A stretch of 64,000 nt of DNA, taken from positions 1 through 64,000 of the forward strand of contig CAWHVW010000001.1 of assembly GCA_963832965.1 (NCBI GenBank). Reading direction: 5' to 3'. Every line of letters begins with the position of its first letter. Position 1 is the stretch's first letter. The notes below the pieces were generated by a model. It saw nothing but the letters and a program-made list of their open reading frames with translations. It was not told the origin of the DNA and did no database searches. The stretch is from CAWACP01 sp963832965 (lineage in GTDB: Bacteria > Acidobacteriota > Terriglobia > Bryobacterales > Bryobacteraceae). A program made the position numbers and the translations under genes. Shown here in pieces: positions 1 through 7,754 of this stretch.

Positions 1-40
1 GATCGGCCTGTTCACAATGACTCCGGAGCCGGCCCCGTGA
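1..40 (+). CDS. Possible C-terminal tail of an upstream gene (partial)
   Basis: An open frame entering from the left edge (frame starting at base 2) ends with TGA at 38-40. Its last residues read IGLFTMTPEPAP. The stop overlaps the GTG start of the next gene in a GTGA arrangement, the same tight coupling seen throughout this window, which favours a real upstream gene. Only about a dozen codons are visible, so no family can be named. Confidence 0.3.
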   Translation, partial: IGLFTMTPEPAP

Positions 41-1977
41 ACCGCTCGCTGCTCGCCGTTCTGCTGTTCACCCTGGCGCTGCGCTGCGCGTTTCTCAACC
101 AGGCGATTCAGGGCGATGACGTCTATTACATCGCCGGCGCGGAGCACGCGCTGATTGACCCACTGCACCCGCACCATGCGAGCTATGCGTTTGGCGGCAC
201 CATGGTGGACATGCGCGGGCATCCGCACCCGCCGCTGAATACGTGGATTCTGGCCGGGCTGCTCGCCTTGTTCGGGGACGTCCACGAAGTCTGGTTTCAC
301 GCGGCGTACACGGTGTTTTCGGTGATGGCGGTGGGCGCGGTGTGGTGGATGGCGCGGCGTTTCCACGGCCCCCCCATGCTCTCGGCTCTGCTGGTTGCGG
401 TGACGCCCGCGTTTGTCATCAGCGGGAGTTCACTCGAAGCCGATCTGCCGCTGCTGGCTTTTCTGATGTGCGGCGTGGCGTTGTTTGTTCGTGGCGGCCG
501 ATGGATAGCCGCATCCGCCGTGGCTCTCGCGCTGGCCAGCATGACCGGCTATCAGACTCTGCTGATCACGCCGATTCTCGCGCTGTACTTGTGGTTCCAC
601 CGGGACCGGCGCTGGCGGAACTGGGTGGTGGCGGCGGTTCCCGTGCTGACAATCGCCGCGTGGCAGGGATACGAGCGGATCACCAGCGGCCGGTTGCCGC
701 TCGCGGTTCTGCACGGATACACCAACCAGTACGGCTTCGACAGCCTGAACGTGAAGCTGAGGAGCGCGCTCGCGCTGACTGTGCACGCCGGGTGGATGGT
801 GTTCCCGGCGCTGGCCGTGGTCGCGTTTTTGCCGCGCCGCAAAGTCGTCATTGGCGCGATCGCCGCGGTCAGCGCGTGCCTGGCCATCCTCGACTACGAT
901 CCCTTGTTCTGGGTCTCGTTCGGGATCGGGCTGATGGTGGTGGTCCGCTGTGCCGCACTCTTGCGGTCGCTCGATGCCGACGAGCGGTTTCTGGCCGCGT
1001 GGGTGGTGGTGTTCTTCGGCGGCGCGCTGGTGGGGGCTTATGCCGGGGCGGAGCGTTATCTCCTGCCCATTGCCGCGCCTCTGGCGATTCTCACCGGCCG
1101 CGTCTTTGCCAGCCGCCGGCGATGGCTGGCGGCCGGTTTTGCCGGTCAGTTTGCATTGAGCCTGGCTCTCGCGGTGGTGAACTATCAGCACTGGGATGCG
1201 TATCGCGAATTTGTCGCGCAACATCGCGATGAGATTCAGAGCCATCGCACGTGGGTGGCGGCCGAGTGGGGGCTGCGCTTCTATGCGGAGAGCGAAGGGG
1301 CGCTGCCGATGCTGAAAGAAACGGTTGTGCAGCCCGATGACCTGGTTCTGACCAGCGCGCTGGCGGGACCTTCGCGAGACAATCTCGTCACCATCGCCGA
1401 ACAGGAAGTGACGCCGTTGTTGCCGCTACGGCTGATTGGATTGCACACCCACTCGGGCTTCCAGACGGCCGGGTTTGGATTGCGCGAATTCGATGTGTCG
1501 ACGGAGCCGTTGGATATTGTGCGCGAGCAGAGGACGCTTGACCGCGAGCCCACCGATTCCTGGCTGCTCATGAACTCGCCGGCGGCGGCCTATCAGATTG
1601 TCAGCGGCGTTTACGGCCTGGAGAACAACGCGTGGCGCTGGACCGGCGCGGCTTCGACGTTCCGGCTGCGCACGTGGCCGCATTCTCGGCGTTTTGGGGC
1701 ATTACTATCGGTTCCGCCACAGGTCGTCCCCTGCACCGTCACGCTGAGCGTAAACGGGGCGATGATTGCATCGGCGACCTATACAGTCGCGGGCCGCTTC
1801 CCGTTGTCCGGCACCGTTCCGGATTCGCTCCCCGAAGCGGTGACTGCAACTCTTGCCACCAGCCGCACGTTCCGCGCGCCGAACGATGCCCGGGATCTTG
1901 GGCTGGTGCTTACCGCGATCGGCTTCCACGATCCCAGCCCAATAACAGAACGCACGCCAGCAGTCCAACCGCACTGA
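37..1977 (+). CDS. GT-C type membrane glycosyltransferase (ArnT/PMT-like)
   Basis: A 646-residue polytopic membrane protein starting at GTG. The N-terminal helix is followed by QGDDVYY at about residues 26-31; this Asp pair in the first extracytoplasmic loop is the catalytic signature of GT39/GT83-type transferases that use polyprenyl-phosphate sugars. About ten hydrophobic helices follow up to residue ~400, then a ~240-residue soluble C-terminal domain that would lie outside the membrane. Likely role is transfer of a lipid-linked sugar to an envelope acceptor. The gene faces a YfhO-like gene, and the two 3' ends overlap by 68 bp. A dolichol-phosphate-sugar synthase-like gene lies two genes away and could supply the donor. 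The acceptor and sugar cannot be read from sequence. Confidence 0.75.
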   Translation: MNRSLLAVLLFTLALRCAFLNQAIQGDDVYYIAGAEHALIDPLHPHHASYAFGGTMVDMRGHPHPPLNTWILAGLLALFGDVHEVWFHAAYTVFSVMAVGAVWWMARRFHGPPMLSALLVAVTPAFVISGSSLEADLPLLAFLMCGVALFVRGGRWIAASAVALALASMTGYQTLLITPILALYLWFHRDRRWRNWVVAAVPVLTIAAWQGYERITSGRLPLAVLHGYTNQYGFDSLNVKLRSALALTVHAGWMVFPALAVVAFLPRRKVVIGAIAAVSACLAILDYDPLFWVSFGIGLMVVVRCAALLRSLDADERFLAAWVVVFFGGALVGAYAGAERYLLPIAAPLAILTGRVFASRRRWLAAGFAGQFALSLALAVVNYQHWDAYREFVAQHRDEIQSHRTWVAAEWGLRFYAESEGALPMLKETVVQPDDLVLTSALAGPSRDNLVTIAEQEVTPLLPLRLIGLHTHSGFQTAGFGLREFDVSTEPLDIVREQRTLDREPTDSWLLMNSPAAAYQIVSGVYGLENNAWRWTGAASTFRLRTWPHSRRFGALLSVPPQVVPCTVTLSVNGAMIASATYTVAGRFPLSGTVPDSLPEAVTATLATSRTFRAPNDARDLGLVLTAIGFHDPSPITERTPAVQPH

Positions 1978-3889
1978 GGCACGCTCCGTATCGCACGGAC
2001 GCCGGCCGATAACGCATCTCAATCTTATGTGTGCCTGCGTCCACAGCGACGCCGCGCAACGCGCCCCAGGCTTCCTCGATTGGCGCGGGCTGGCCGTCGA
2101 CGCTTGCCTCCCAGCCCGGATACATTGTGTCGCTCAAAACCACCAGTCCGCGACAGCCCAGGGTCGCCGTGAGGGTGACGTGGTCGGAATCGGCTCGCGC
2201 GACCGTTACCGGCATTGGCGCGGCACATCCTTCCACCCAGGCGCGTGGCTGAGCGGGTCCTGGAACGGGTTCGACTCCGTTTTTTCCGACGTGCCGGGTG
2301 ACGCCCATCAGTTGCGAATTCTGGCGAATCAACTGAAGCATGTTGGCGGGGACGCCGGCGACGAACGAGTCCATTTGATCGAACCCGTACTGATCGCCGG
2401 GATTGAACATGAGCGCGTTCCAGTCTACCGTGATGCGGCCCTCGTCCGGTTCGCTTCGCAACTGCGCGATGAGGTCGGCATGATCGAGCATGGACGCCGC
2501 GCAGACGGTGTGGCCGGACGCCAGTGGCACAACTCGAAACGCGGCCACCGTGGTGGCTTCCAGAAGTACGATCAGCGCGAGCGAAACGCCACGGACGGTG
2601 CGGTTTCCCGCGCGCCAGAAGAATAAGACTGCTAGTGTAGCCAGCGCGAGGAGCCCCTTCGCGAAGTAGTGCGTTGGCACGCTCGGATACATGGGCACAA
2701 GCCATGTGCTCCAGTGGAGCACAGAAAACAGCGCGGCTATCACCATCAGCAGGGGCGCGGCGAATCGCAGTGAGAACCGGCGCTCCAGCAACACGTCAAC
2801 GCCGCAGGCGGCCAGCACCGCCAGCGCCAGGTCCACCAGGAACATACCGCGCACGGGCGTTCGCGCCTTGTCCAGCATGGGAAGCAGCGTGTAGGCCAGG
2901 TGATGCAGCGGTGTGTTTCCTCCGAGCGAGTACACAAGCCCGCCTGCGCCGAGCAACGCGACATAGCGGACCGGGCGGTTGCGCCAGCCGTATGCAACGC
3001 CCAGGCAGGCGAGGGCCACAATCGCGACGCCCACGAAGATGGTTGTGTGGTCCTCCACGGTAGGCGCAGGGAAGAGAAGCCCCAGAACTCCTCTCCACGA
3101 GAGCGAGTAGCGTTGGTGAACGGAATACGGGATGGCGTCCTGCCAGCCGATGGGTTGCGGCGTTCCCGCCCAGCGCTTCGCGAGATGGCCGAACTCGTAC
3201 AACGGGAGGGTCTGGATGGCACTGATCAACAATGCGATTGCAAATGCCAGCAGGACGCTGAGCTCCAATCGCCGCCGCCATGCGCAGAGCACGATGGTAA
3301 ACAGCAGCACCGCGTAGGAGATGATGAGCGGCATTTCATGATGGCCGGAAAGCCAGCACAACCCCAGGAACAGCCCGAGCAGCGCGGCGCTTTGCACTCT
3401 TTTGCGTCCAGTCCAGATGCGGATGGCGAACAGAAGGACAAGCGGCGCGAGCGATGCTCCGTTCATGGTGTCCAGCCAGGGCATGCTGCCGCCGTATCCG
3501 GCGCAGGAGAACGCTACGCCGCCGAGCATCGATGCAATGCGCGACAGGCCTACCTCGCGGCAGAGCGCGTAGCAGGCGAATGCGGCCACCAGGTGCACCG
3601 CGATGAACCACCAGTTGAGCGTTGTGACCGAAAACGGCAGCAACAGAAACAAAAGGTTCAGCGGGTAGACGGGTCCGGGTTGCGCGGAGCCGAGCACGGG
3701 CAGTCCGCCCCAGAGGTGCGGGTCCCACAACGGGAAGTGGCCCGCGTGGATGCTGCGCGCGATGAACTGCAGCCGCGGAATCTCGAGCTGGCAGAGGTCG
3801 TAATGATCGAACCAGACCGAGCCGGGGATCACCAGTTTCCAGTAGCAGCCGGCGATCAGCAGGAACAATCCGGCGGCCGCGCGCTTCAT
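1910..3889 (-). CDS. YfhO-like polytopic membrane protein
   Basis: A 659-residue protein on the minus strand starting at ATG 3889. The sequence has a dozen or so hydrophobic helices and the aromatic/Trp-rich luminal loops (for example HFPLWDPHLWGGLPVLGSAQPG near residues 50-72) typical of bacterial YfhO-family proteins, which are GT-C-fold relatives implicated in glycosylating lipoteichoic acid or other envelope polymers. The C-terminus contains a beta-rich stretch (VLSDTMYPGWEASVDGQPAPI) that is a hallmark of the family. Its start codon overlaps the stop of the upstream GT2-methyltransferase gene (ATGA), so the two are almost certainly co-transcribed and translationally coupled. Its 3' end overlaps the convergent glycosyltransferase by 68 bp. 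Confidence 0.75.
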   Translation of the reverse strand: MKRAAAGLFLLIAGCYWKLVIPGSVWFDHYDLCQLEIPRLQFIARSIHAGHFPLWDPHLWGGLPVLGSAQPGPVYPLNLLFLLLPFSVTTLNWWFIAVHLVAAFACYALCREVGLSRIASMLGGVAFSCAGYGGSMPWLDTMNGASLAPLVLLFAIRIWTGRKRVQSAALLGLFLGLCWLSGHHEMPLIISYAVLLFTIVLCAWRRRLELSVLLAFAIALLISAIQTLPLYEFGHLAKRWAGTPQPIGWQDAIPYSVHQRYSLSWRGVLGLLFPAPTVEDHTTIFVGVAIVALACLGVAYGWRNRPVRYVALLGAGGLVYSLGGNTPLHHLAYTLLPMLDKARTPVRGMFLVDLALAVLAACGVDVLLERRFSLRFAAPLLMVIAALFSVLHWSTWLVPMYPSVPTHYFAKGLLALATLAVLFFWRAGNRTVRGVSLALIVLLEATTVAAFRVVPLASGHTVCAASMLDHADLIAQLRSEPDEGRITVDWNALMFNPGDQYGFDQMDSFVAGVPANMLQLIRQNSQLMGVTRHVGKNGVEPVPGPAQPRAWVEGCAAPMPVTVARADSDHVTLTATLGCRGLVVLSDTMYPGWEASVDGQPAPIEEAWGALRGVAVDAGTHKIEMRYRPASVRYGACLSAVGLLACVLLLGWDRGSRSR

Positions 3890-5310
3890 CGGCAGATCAT
3901 GAACGTCTGATAGCCGAAGAACCCGGGCATCAGCCAGGTGCAGAAGATGAGGAACCAGTGGGCGAGGCGGATCAGGAAATTGCGATCGGGCGAGCCGATC
4001 AGCACCTCCAGCGGGATCACGGTCATTTCGCGGCGCACCACCTGGAAGCCCGCTGCCCGCATCATCCGCAGGGCGCTCTGGCGCGTGAAGAAGCGCAGAT
4101 GAGTGCGATCCATGATGCCGCGGTCTCCGTATTCGAAACGCCCAAACAGCAGCGACAGACGCACGGTGAAATTGGCCACGTTGGGCAGGGAGACGAACAA
4201 GCGTCCGCCGGGCCGCAACACGCGACGAACTTCGGCGAGGACGCGCTGGGGATCGGGAACGTGTTCGAGCACGTCCAGCAGGAGGACGGAATCGAACCGG
4301 GGGCCGCCGGCGGGGATGTTTTCGAGATCCGCCTGGGTGACGCGATGGCCCGCCTGTTCCAGTTCCGATGCGAGAAACGCCGGGCCGAGGTACAGCATGT
4401 CTCCGGCGGTCCCGATGTTCTGGCGCAGCAGCGCGTGGCTGGAGTGGCTGCTGGTTTTGACCGGATAGAGAACGAAGTACTCCTGAAATTCGGGGTAGCG
4501 GGTGATGGAACGCTTGGTCTGTTGATAGCGGTGCACTGCACGCACGATATCGCGCGCGTAGCGCAGGCCGTTCACGCGGCAGATCTCGTTGCCGTAGAAA
4601 GTGGGGATAGGGACCTCCGTAATGCGGAAGCCCTGGTGGTTGAGCTTGATGATGATTTCGGTGTCGAAGTGGAAATCATCGGTCATCTGCGTGAAGTCGA
4701 TGCGGGCGAGGGCGTGCAGGCTGTAAGCGCGGTAGCCGCTGTGAAATTCGGTGAGGTTCATGCCCAGCGCGCGATTCTCGAATGTCGAGAGAATGCGGTT
4801 GCCGGCGTATTTGTAGAAGGGCATGCCGCCTTTGAGCGGGCCGCCATAATCGCTCATCATGCGCGAGCCGAACACGGCGTCGGCTTCGCCGGTGACCAGC
4901 GGATGGTACATGTTGGCGAGAGCTTCGGGCGCGTATTGCCCATCGCCATGCAGCAAAACCACGATGTCGAAGCCGCGCTCGATGAAGTACTGGTAGCCGG
5001 CCTTCTGATTGCCGCCATAGCCGAGATTTTTCGGCTGCTGGAGAACGGTGAGCTTGTTTTCGTTGGAGACGGCCTTGAGGCCCACGGCCAGCGCGTAGGT
5101 GGCATCCTGGCTGGCGTCGTCGAAAACGGCGATCTCCTCGACGTTGGCGCGGACGGCTTCGGGAATCCTGCGCAGCACCGATGAGAGAGTGGTGACGGCG
5201 TTGTAGGCGACGATGAGAATGCCGATGCGCTTTCCGCGATTGGAGGCCAGCTCCGCCGCCGCGACGGGGTTCGAACTTTCCAGCACGCCCGTGTTCACGA
5301 TCTGTTCCAT
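3886..5310 (-). CDS. Fusion: GT2 polyprenyl-phosphate sugar synthase + SAM methyltransferase
   Basis: A protein of 474 residues if it starts at ATG 5310 (MEQIVNTG); the frame is open further upstream to 5355. Residues ~30-260 form a GT2 domain of the dolichyl-phosphate mannose/glucose synthase kind: FDDASQDAT, HGDGQYAPEAL (DxD-like acid cluster) and FGSRM. Residues ~310-440 form a class I methyltransferase of the Methyltransf_11/23 type, with the acidic end of motif I at QADLEN and a post-motif LLDVLEHVPDPQ. There is a hydrophobic C-terminal segment (FLIRLAHWFLIFCTWLMPGFFGY). The GT2 half probably charges a polyprenyl phosphate, and the methyltransferase half may modify the sugar or lipid. 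It is coupled by ATGA to the YfhO-like gene downstream and is divergent from a small gene with only ~15 bp between starts. Confidence 0.75.
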   Translation of the reverse strand: MEQIVNTGVLESSNPVAAAELASNRGKRIGILIVAYNAVTTLSSVLRRIPEAVRANVEEIAVFDDASQDATYALAVGLKAVSNENKLTVLQQPKNLGYGGNQKAGYQYFIERGFDIVVLLHGDGQYAPEALANMYHPLVTGEADAVFGSRMMSDYGGPLKGGMPFYKYAGNRILSTFENRALGMNLTEFHSGYRAYSLHALARIDFTQMTDDFHFDTEIIIKLNHQGFRITEVPIPTFYGNEICRVNGLRYARDIVRAVHRYQQTKRSITRYPEFQEYFVLYPVKTSSHSSHALLRQNIGTAGDMLYLGPAFLASELEQAGHRVTQADLENIPAGGPRFDSVLLLDVLEHVPDPQRVLAEVRRVLRPGGRLFVSLPNVANFTVRLSLLFGRFEYGDRGIMDRTHLRFFTRQSALRMMRAAGFQVVRREMTVIPLEVLIGSPDRNFLIRLAHWFLIFCTWLMPGFFGYQTFMICR

Positions 5311-5323
5311 GTTACTATCCCGG

Positions 5324-5578
5324 ATGGCCATGGAAAACCTGTATGAAGAGTTCAAGGTGCAGGCGCGGGAGCTGGTGGAGAAGGTCCGCCAACTGATTCA
5401 CGAGGGGAACGTGCGGCGGGTGATCATCCGGGACGACAAGGGGCACACGTTTGTGGAGATTCCCGTGACGGTGGCCGCGGTGGGGGTGATCCTGGCGCCG
5501 GTGCTGGCCGCAGTGGGCGCGATTGCCGCGATGGCCGCGCACTTCACCATTGTGGTGGAACGGGCGCGGCAGGAATAG
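5324..5578 (+). CDS. DUF4342-like small membrane-associated protein
   Basis: An 84-residue protein (82 if translation begins at the second ATG, 5330). The N-terminal half is charged and helical (ENLYEEFKVQARELVEKVRQLIHEGNVRRVIIRD), followed by FVEIPVTVAAVG and a hydrophobic glycine/alanine segment that can span the membrane. The pattern helix, RR-x-x-I, E-I-P, then a hydrophobic tail matches DUF4342 proteins, whose function is unknown. The ATG lies 13 bp from the divergent GT2-methyltransferase start, so the intergenic promoters must lie inside the neighbouring coding sequences or be very short. Family call is from pattern memory. Confidence 0.65.
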   Translation: MAMENLYEEFKVQARELVEKVRQLIHEGNVRRVIIRDDKGHTFVEIPVTVAAVGVILAPVLAAVGAIAAMAAHFTIVVERARQE

Positions 5579-5600
5579 GGCGCTGCAACCGCGCGGAAAG

Positions 5601-5640
5601 GCGGGTCAAAGACCCGCGGCAGGGCACGGCCCTGCCCCAC
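5601..5640. repeat. Dispersed palindromic element (copy 1)
   Basis: Two adjacent hairpins follow the DUF4342-like gene. The first is GCGGGTCAAAGACCCGC at 5601-5617. The second is GGCAGGGCACGGCCCTGCC, followed by CCAC, ending at 5640. The second half is the same palindrome found at 12661, 12843, 24655, 32816, 37744, 43171 and 48607. The stem could act as a bidirectional terminator between convergent genes here, but its recurrence argues for a REP-like element. Confidence 0.7.
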
Positions 5641-5649
5641 TTGGAGCCG

Positions 5650-5874
5650 TTAGTTCATACCGCAGAGCCCGGGCGTCTGGCACATGCCGCTGGGGCACGA
5701 CGGAAACTCGGAGCTCTTGCCCTTCGCGCCTCCGGCATGCGCGGCGAAGGTGGAGATCTCGGTTTTCAGGTGCGTTTGCCCGCAGGACGGGCATAGCACT
5801 TCGTCGCCCTGGCGCCGGACCAGCTTTTCGAACTTCGTACCGCAATCTTCGCAGCTGTATTCGTAAATCGGCAT
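5650..5874 (-). CDS. FmdB-family zinc-ribbon regulatory protein
   Basis: A 74-residue protein beginning MPIYEYSCEDCG, the classic start of the FmdB/CxxC_CXXC_SSSS family (putative regulatory protein). Two CxxC knuckles (CEDC at residues 8-11 and CPSC at ~33-36) would bind one zinc ion. The Ser-rich core usually present is shortened to FPSCPSGMCQ, and a third Cys cluster (SCPSGMC..GLC) ends the protein, as in many Acidobacteria and Deltaproteobacteria. Function is not known for the family beyond nucleic-acid or metal binding guesses. It is convergent with the DUF4342-like gene, with the palindromic repeat between them. Confidence 0.85.
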   Translation of the reverse strand: MPIYEYSCEDCGTKFEKLVRRQGDEVLCPSCGQTHLKTEISTFAAHAGGAKGKSSEFPSCPSGMCQTPGLCGMN

Positions 5875-6259
5875 TACTCTCCGATTTTACATGATTCTGA
5901 GGAGCGCTCCCGAGCCGACGATTAACCCTCACGGCGAGAGACCGTTTATAACCCGCAACGGCGTGGGACCAGTTTTCGTACCGGCGGACGTCGCCGCTCG
6001 CAACGTTGCGCAGGGGAGCTCGAGATTCTTCCACGCCTCGTGATCCGCCTCTCCGGCGATGGAGCAACGGACTCTTGCCTGGAAATGTAGCAGAGTAGAT
6101 GAGGGCCGGCGGGGGCGAAAAATTGCAAGTTGAGGAAAACACCGGACATTGAGTTGGTGGATTGCGGTGACCGCTGTTTCAGCGGCCGCCCGATGCGCGC
6201 CATCAATTCAACGGACTTGTCGTGCGTAATTCCGGCGTTCGAATTCGTATACCGAGTGT
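5875..6259. other. Intergenic stretch without a recognisable gene
   Basis: About 385 bp separate the FmdB-like gene from the sigma-factor gene. Open frames here have no family resemblance and no convincing start. The stretch should contain the promoter of the ECF sigma operon; an A-rich tract (GCGAAAAATTGCAAGTTGAGGAAAA near 6115-6140) is the most AT-rich part, but I cannot assign -35/-10 boxes with confidence. Confidence 0.4.
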
Positions 6260-6862
6260 ATGGTAACCGTGGTTGTGGCATTCTCGCGGGCGGCGGAAAC
6301 CGAGTCTGAGTGCATCGCACGCGCTCTGCGACGAAAGGACCCGGAGTTTATCGGCCGACTGGTGTCTCAGTATCACTACCGGCTCCTCCGCTATCTGGTC
6401 TATCTGACGTCCAGGCGCGAGCAAGCTGAAGACCTGGTTCAGGAAACCTGGCTGCGCGTGCTGGAGCGCGCAGAGCAGTACAACAGCCGTCTCCGATTTG
6501 AGCCATGGTTGTTCTCGATTGCACGAAATCTGGCGATCGACGACCTGCGAATGCGGCAAAGGGCCAGCCTCGCCACATCCGACACGCCACTTTCCGAAGC
6601 AGCGCTGGAACTCCCGGCGACAGATCTCCCTTCACCATTCCTTGCGGCGGCAAAGAGCGAGGACGCCGCGCGGATGGCAGGTGCTTTGGGAGCGCTGGAG
6701 CCGATTTACCGCGAGGCGCTTCTACTGCGCTTCCAGGAAGAGCTTTCCATCGGGGAGATCGCCCAGGTAACGGGAGCGCCCGTTTCTACCATTTCATCGA
6801 GGATTCAGCGTGGCCTCGCCATGCTGCGATCCGCTTTCGAAGGAGACGCCGATGCAATATGA
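6260..6862 (+). CDS. ECF-type RNA polymerase sigma factor
   Basis: A 200-residue group IV sigma-70 factor. Region 2 is clear at residues ~28-95 (YRLLRYLVYLTSRREQAEDLVQETWLRVLERA, then PWLFSIARNLAIDDLR, the -10-recognition and core-binding helices). Region 4 is at residues ~140-195 (LEPIYREALLLRFQEELSIGEIAQ, then VSTISSRIQRGLAMLR, the helix-turn-helix for the -35 element). It directs RNA polymerase to a stress or envelope regulon, probably including its own operon. The downstream gene begins within its last codons (ATG 6852 against stop 6862) and encodes an anti-sigma-like protein, the usual partner arrangement. Confidence 0.92.
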   Translation: MVTVVVAFSRAAETESECIARALRRKDPEFIGRLVSQYHYRLLRYLVYLTSRREQAEDLVQETWLRVLERAEQYNSRLRFEPWLFSIARNLAIDDLRMRQRASLATSDTPLSEAALELPATDLPSPFLAAAKSEDAARMAGALGALEPIYREALLLRFQEELSIGEIAQVTGAPVSTISSRIQRGLAMLRSAFEGDADAI

Positions 6863-7344
6863 ATCTCACGAACGAGCCCGTTTCCTGCTGGACCGGGCCG
6901 TGACGGAAGGCATTTCCCTGGACGAACAACGCTGGCTCAACGGCCACACCGCGGAGTGCGCGGAATGCAGCCGGTATGACGAGCTTTCCAGGCGGGCAAT
7001 CCGGGCACTGGATTCCTTCGCCTTTGAACTGGATCCGGCGGCAGCGCTTCGCGTGGAAAACGCGATCCGAAGCCGGGCGGAGCGGCTGGCATTGGCGGAA
7101 ATGCACGGCCGGCGCTTTTGGGCGGGTCCGGTGGTTGCCATATTCCTGACGATTGCCGGTTCGATGGCGATGTGGCAAGCTGCCGGCTGGCTGGCTGGCC
7201 GGACGGTGGAATCTGCCGGCTCCCTTGTGGGAGATGGAGTTTGCCGTGTTCTGGCTTGTGCCGTCCGCCGTGTTCGGCGCGCTGCCCTTCTGGTGCAGGA
7301 GACTCATGGGCGACGATTGCGGCGCCGAAGGAGAGACGGTATGA
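6852..7344 (+). pseudogene. Anti-sigma-like membrane protein (zinc-finger type), frame disrupted near 7230
   Basis: The N-terminus from ATG 6852 (MQYESHERARF) carries a zf-HC2-like motif HTAECAECSRYDEL at residues ~34-47 and a hydrophobic helix (GPVVAIFLTIAGSMAMWQAAGWLAG). In the starting frame no stop occurs until 7754, but between ~7231 and 7340 that frame becomes Arg-rich with A/T-ending codons. The +1 frame over the same bases reads MEFAVFWLVPSAVFGALPFW with strongly G/C-ending codons and stops at 7344, overlapping the next ATG (7341) as ATGA. I therefore infer a protein of ~163 residues with two helices, ending at 7344, interrupted by a one-base frame change around 7225-7235. Alternatives are a sequencing error, a separate 36-codon gene from ATG 7234, or a long fused protein 6852-7754. 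The likely function is holding the adjacent sigma factor at the membrane. Confidence 0.6.
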
Positions 7345-7754
7345 CAGCGCGGAGCGCATTTCATCTGGTTCCGAAGGCGGCGAAGATTCTGGCCGCTATG
7401 GCATTCCTGGCAAGCGTAATTTTCTTTTTCTGCTTCTTCGATGAGCACAAAGCGATCGGACTGGGGACCGCCATCGGGGTGGGAATCGGTACGTTTGCGG
7501 CCGCTTTCATTCTTCTCGCGGGCTATGTTCATGGGGACTCAAGGCGACGCGGCATGCCTCCCCTGGTATGGACGGCGCTCACGCTTCTGATACCGAACGG
7601 CGTGGGCTTCGTGCTCTATTTCCTGCTTCGAAGGCCGATCGTTCACCCCTGCTCCAACTGCGGCCGCGGAATCGCGCAGGATGCCGTCTTCTGTTCCCGA
7701 TGCGGCCACGCTCAATTGAACGCTGGAGTTCAACACTCCCGGAGGGAAGCATGA
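7341..7754 (+). CDS. Membrane protein with C-terminal zinc ribbon
   Basis: A 137-residue protein from ATG 7341 (MTARSAFHLVPKAAKILAAMAF). Two to three hydrophobic helices (ILAAMAFLASVIFFFCFF; LGTAIGVGIGTFAAAFILLAGY; LVWTALTLLIPNGVGFVLYFLL) precede a zinc ribbon PCSNCGRGI..DAVFCSRCGHA near residues 105-125. This helix-LIPNG-YFLLR-zinc-ribbon layout recurs in acidobacterial sigma/anti-sigma operons. It is ATGA-coupled on both sides (start with the anti-sigma frame, stop with the hydrolase start at 7751). It could be part of the sigma-sensing complex; no catalytic motif is visible. If the upstream frame is not broken it would be the C-terminus of one 300-residue protein. Confidence 0.65.
   Translation: MTARSAFHLVPKAAKILAAMAFLASVIFFFCFFDEHKAIGLGTAIGVGIGTFAAAFILLAGYVHGDSRRRGMPPLVWTALTLLIPNGVGFVLYFLLRRPIVHPCSNCGRGIAQDAVFCSRCGHAQLNAGVQHSRREA

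Noticed and set aside
2900..5184. Long plus-strand open frames (2900-3910 and 3958-5184) opposite the YfhO-like and GT2-methyltransferase genes
   Set aside because: They lie antisense to genes with clear domains, are rich in Arg, His, Gln and Glu, and carry no family motif; they arise from the GC-rich codon pattern.
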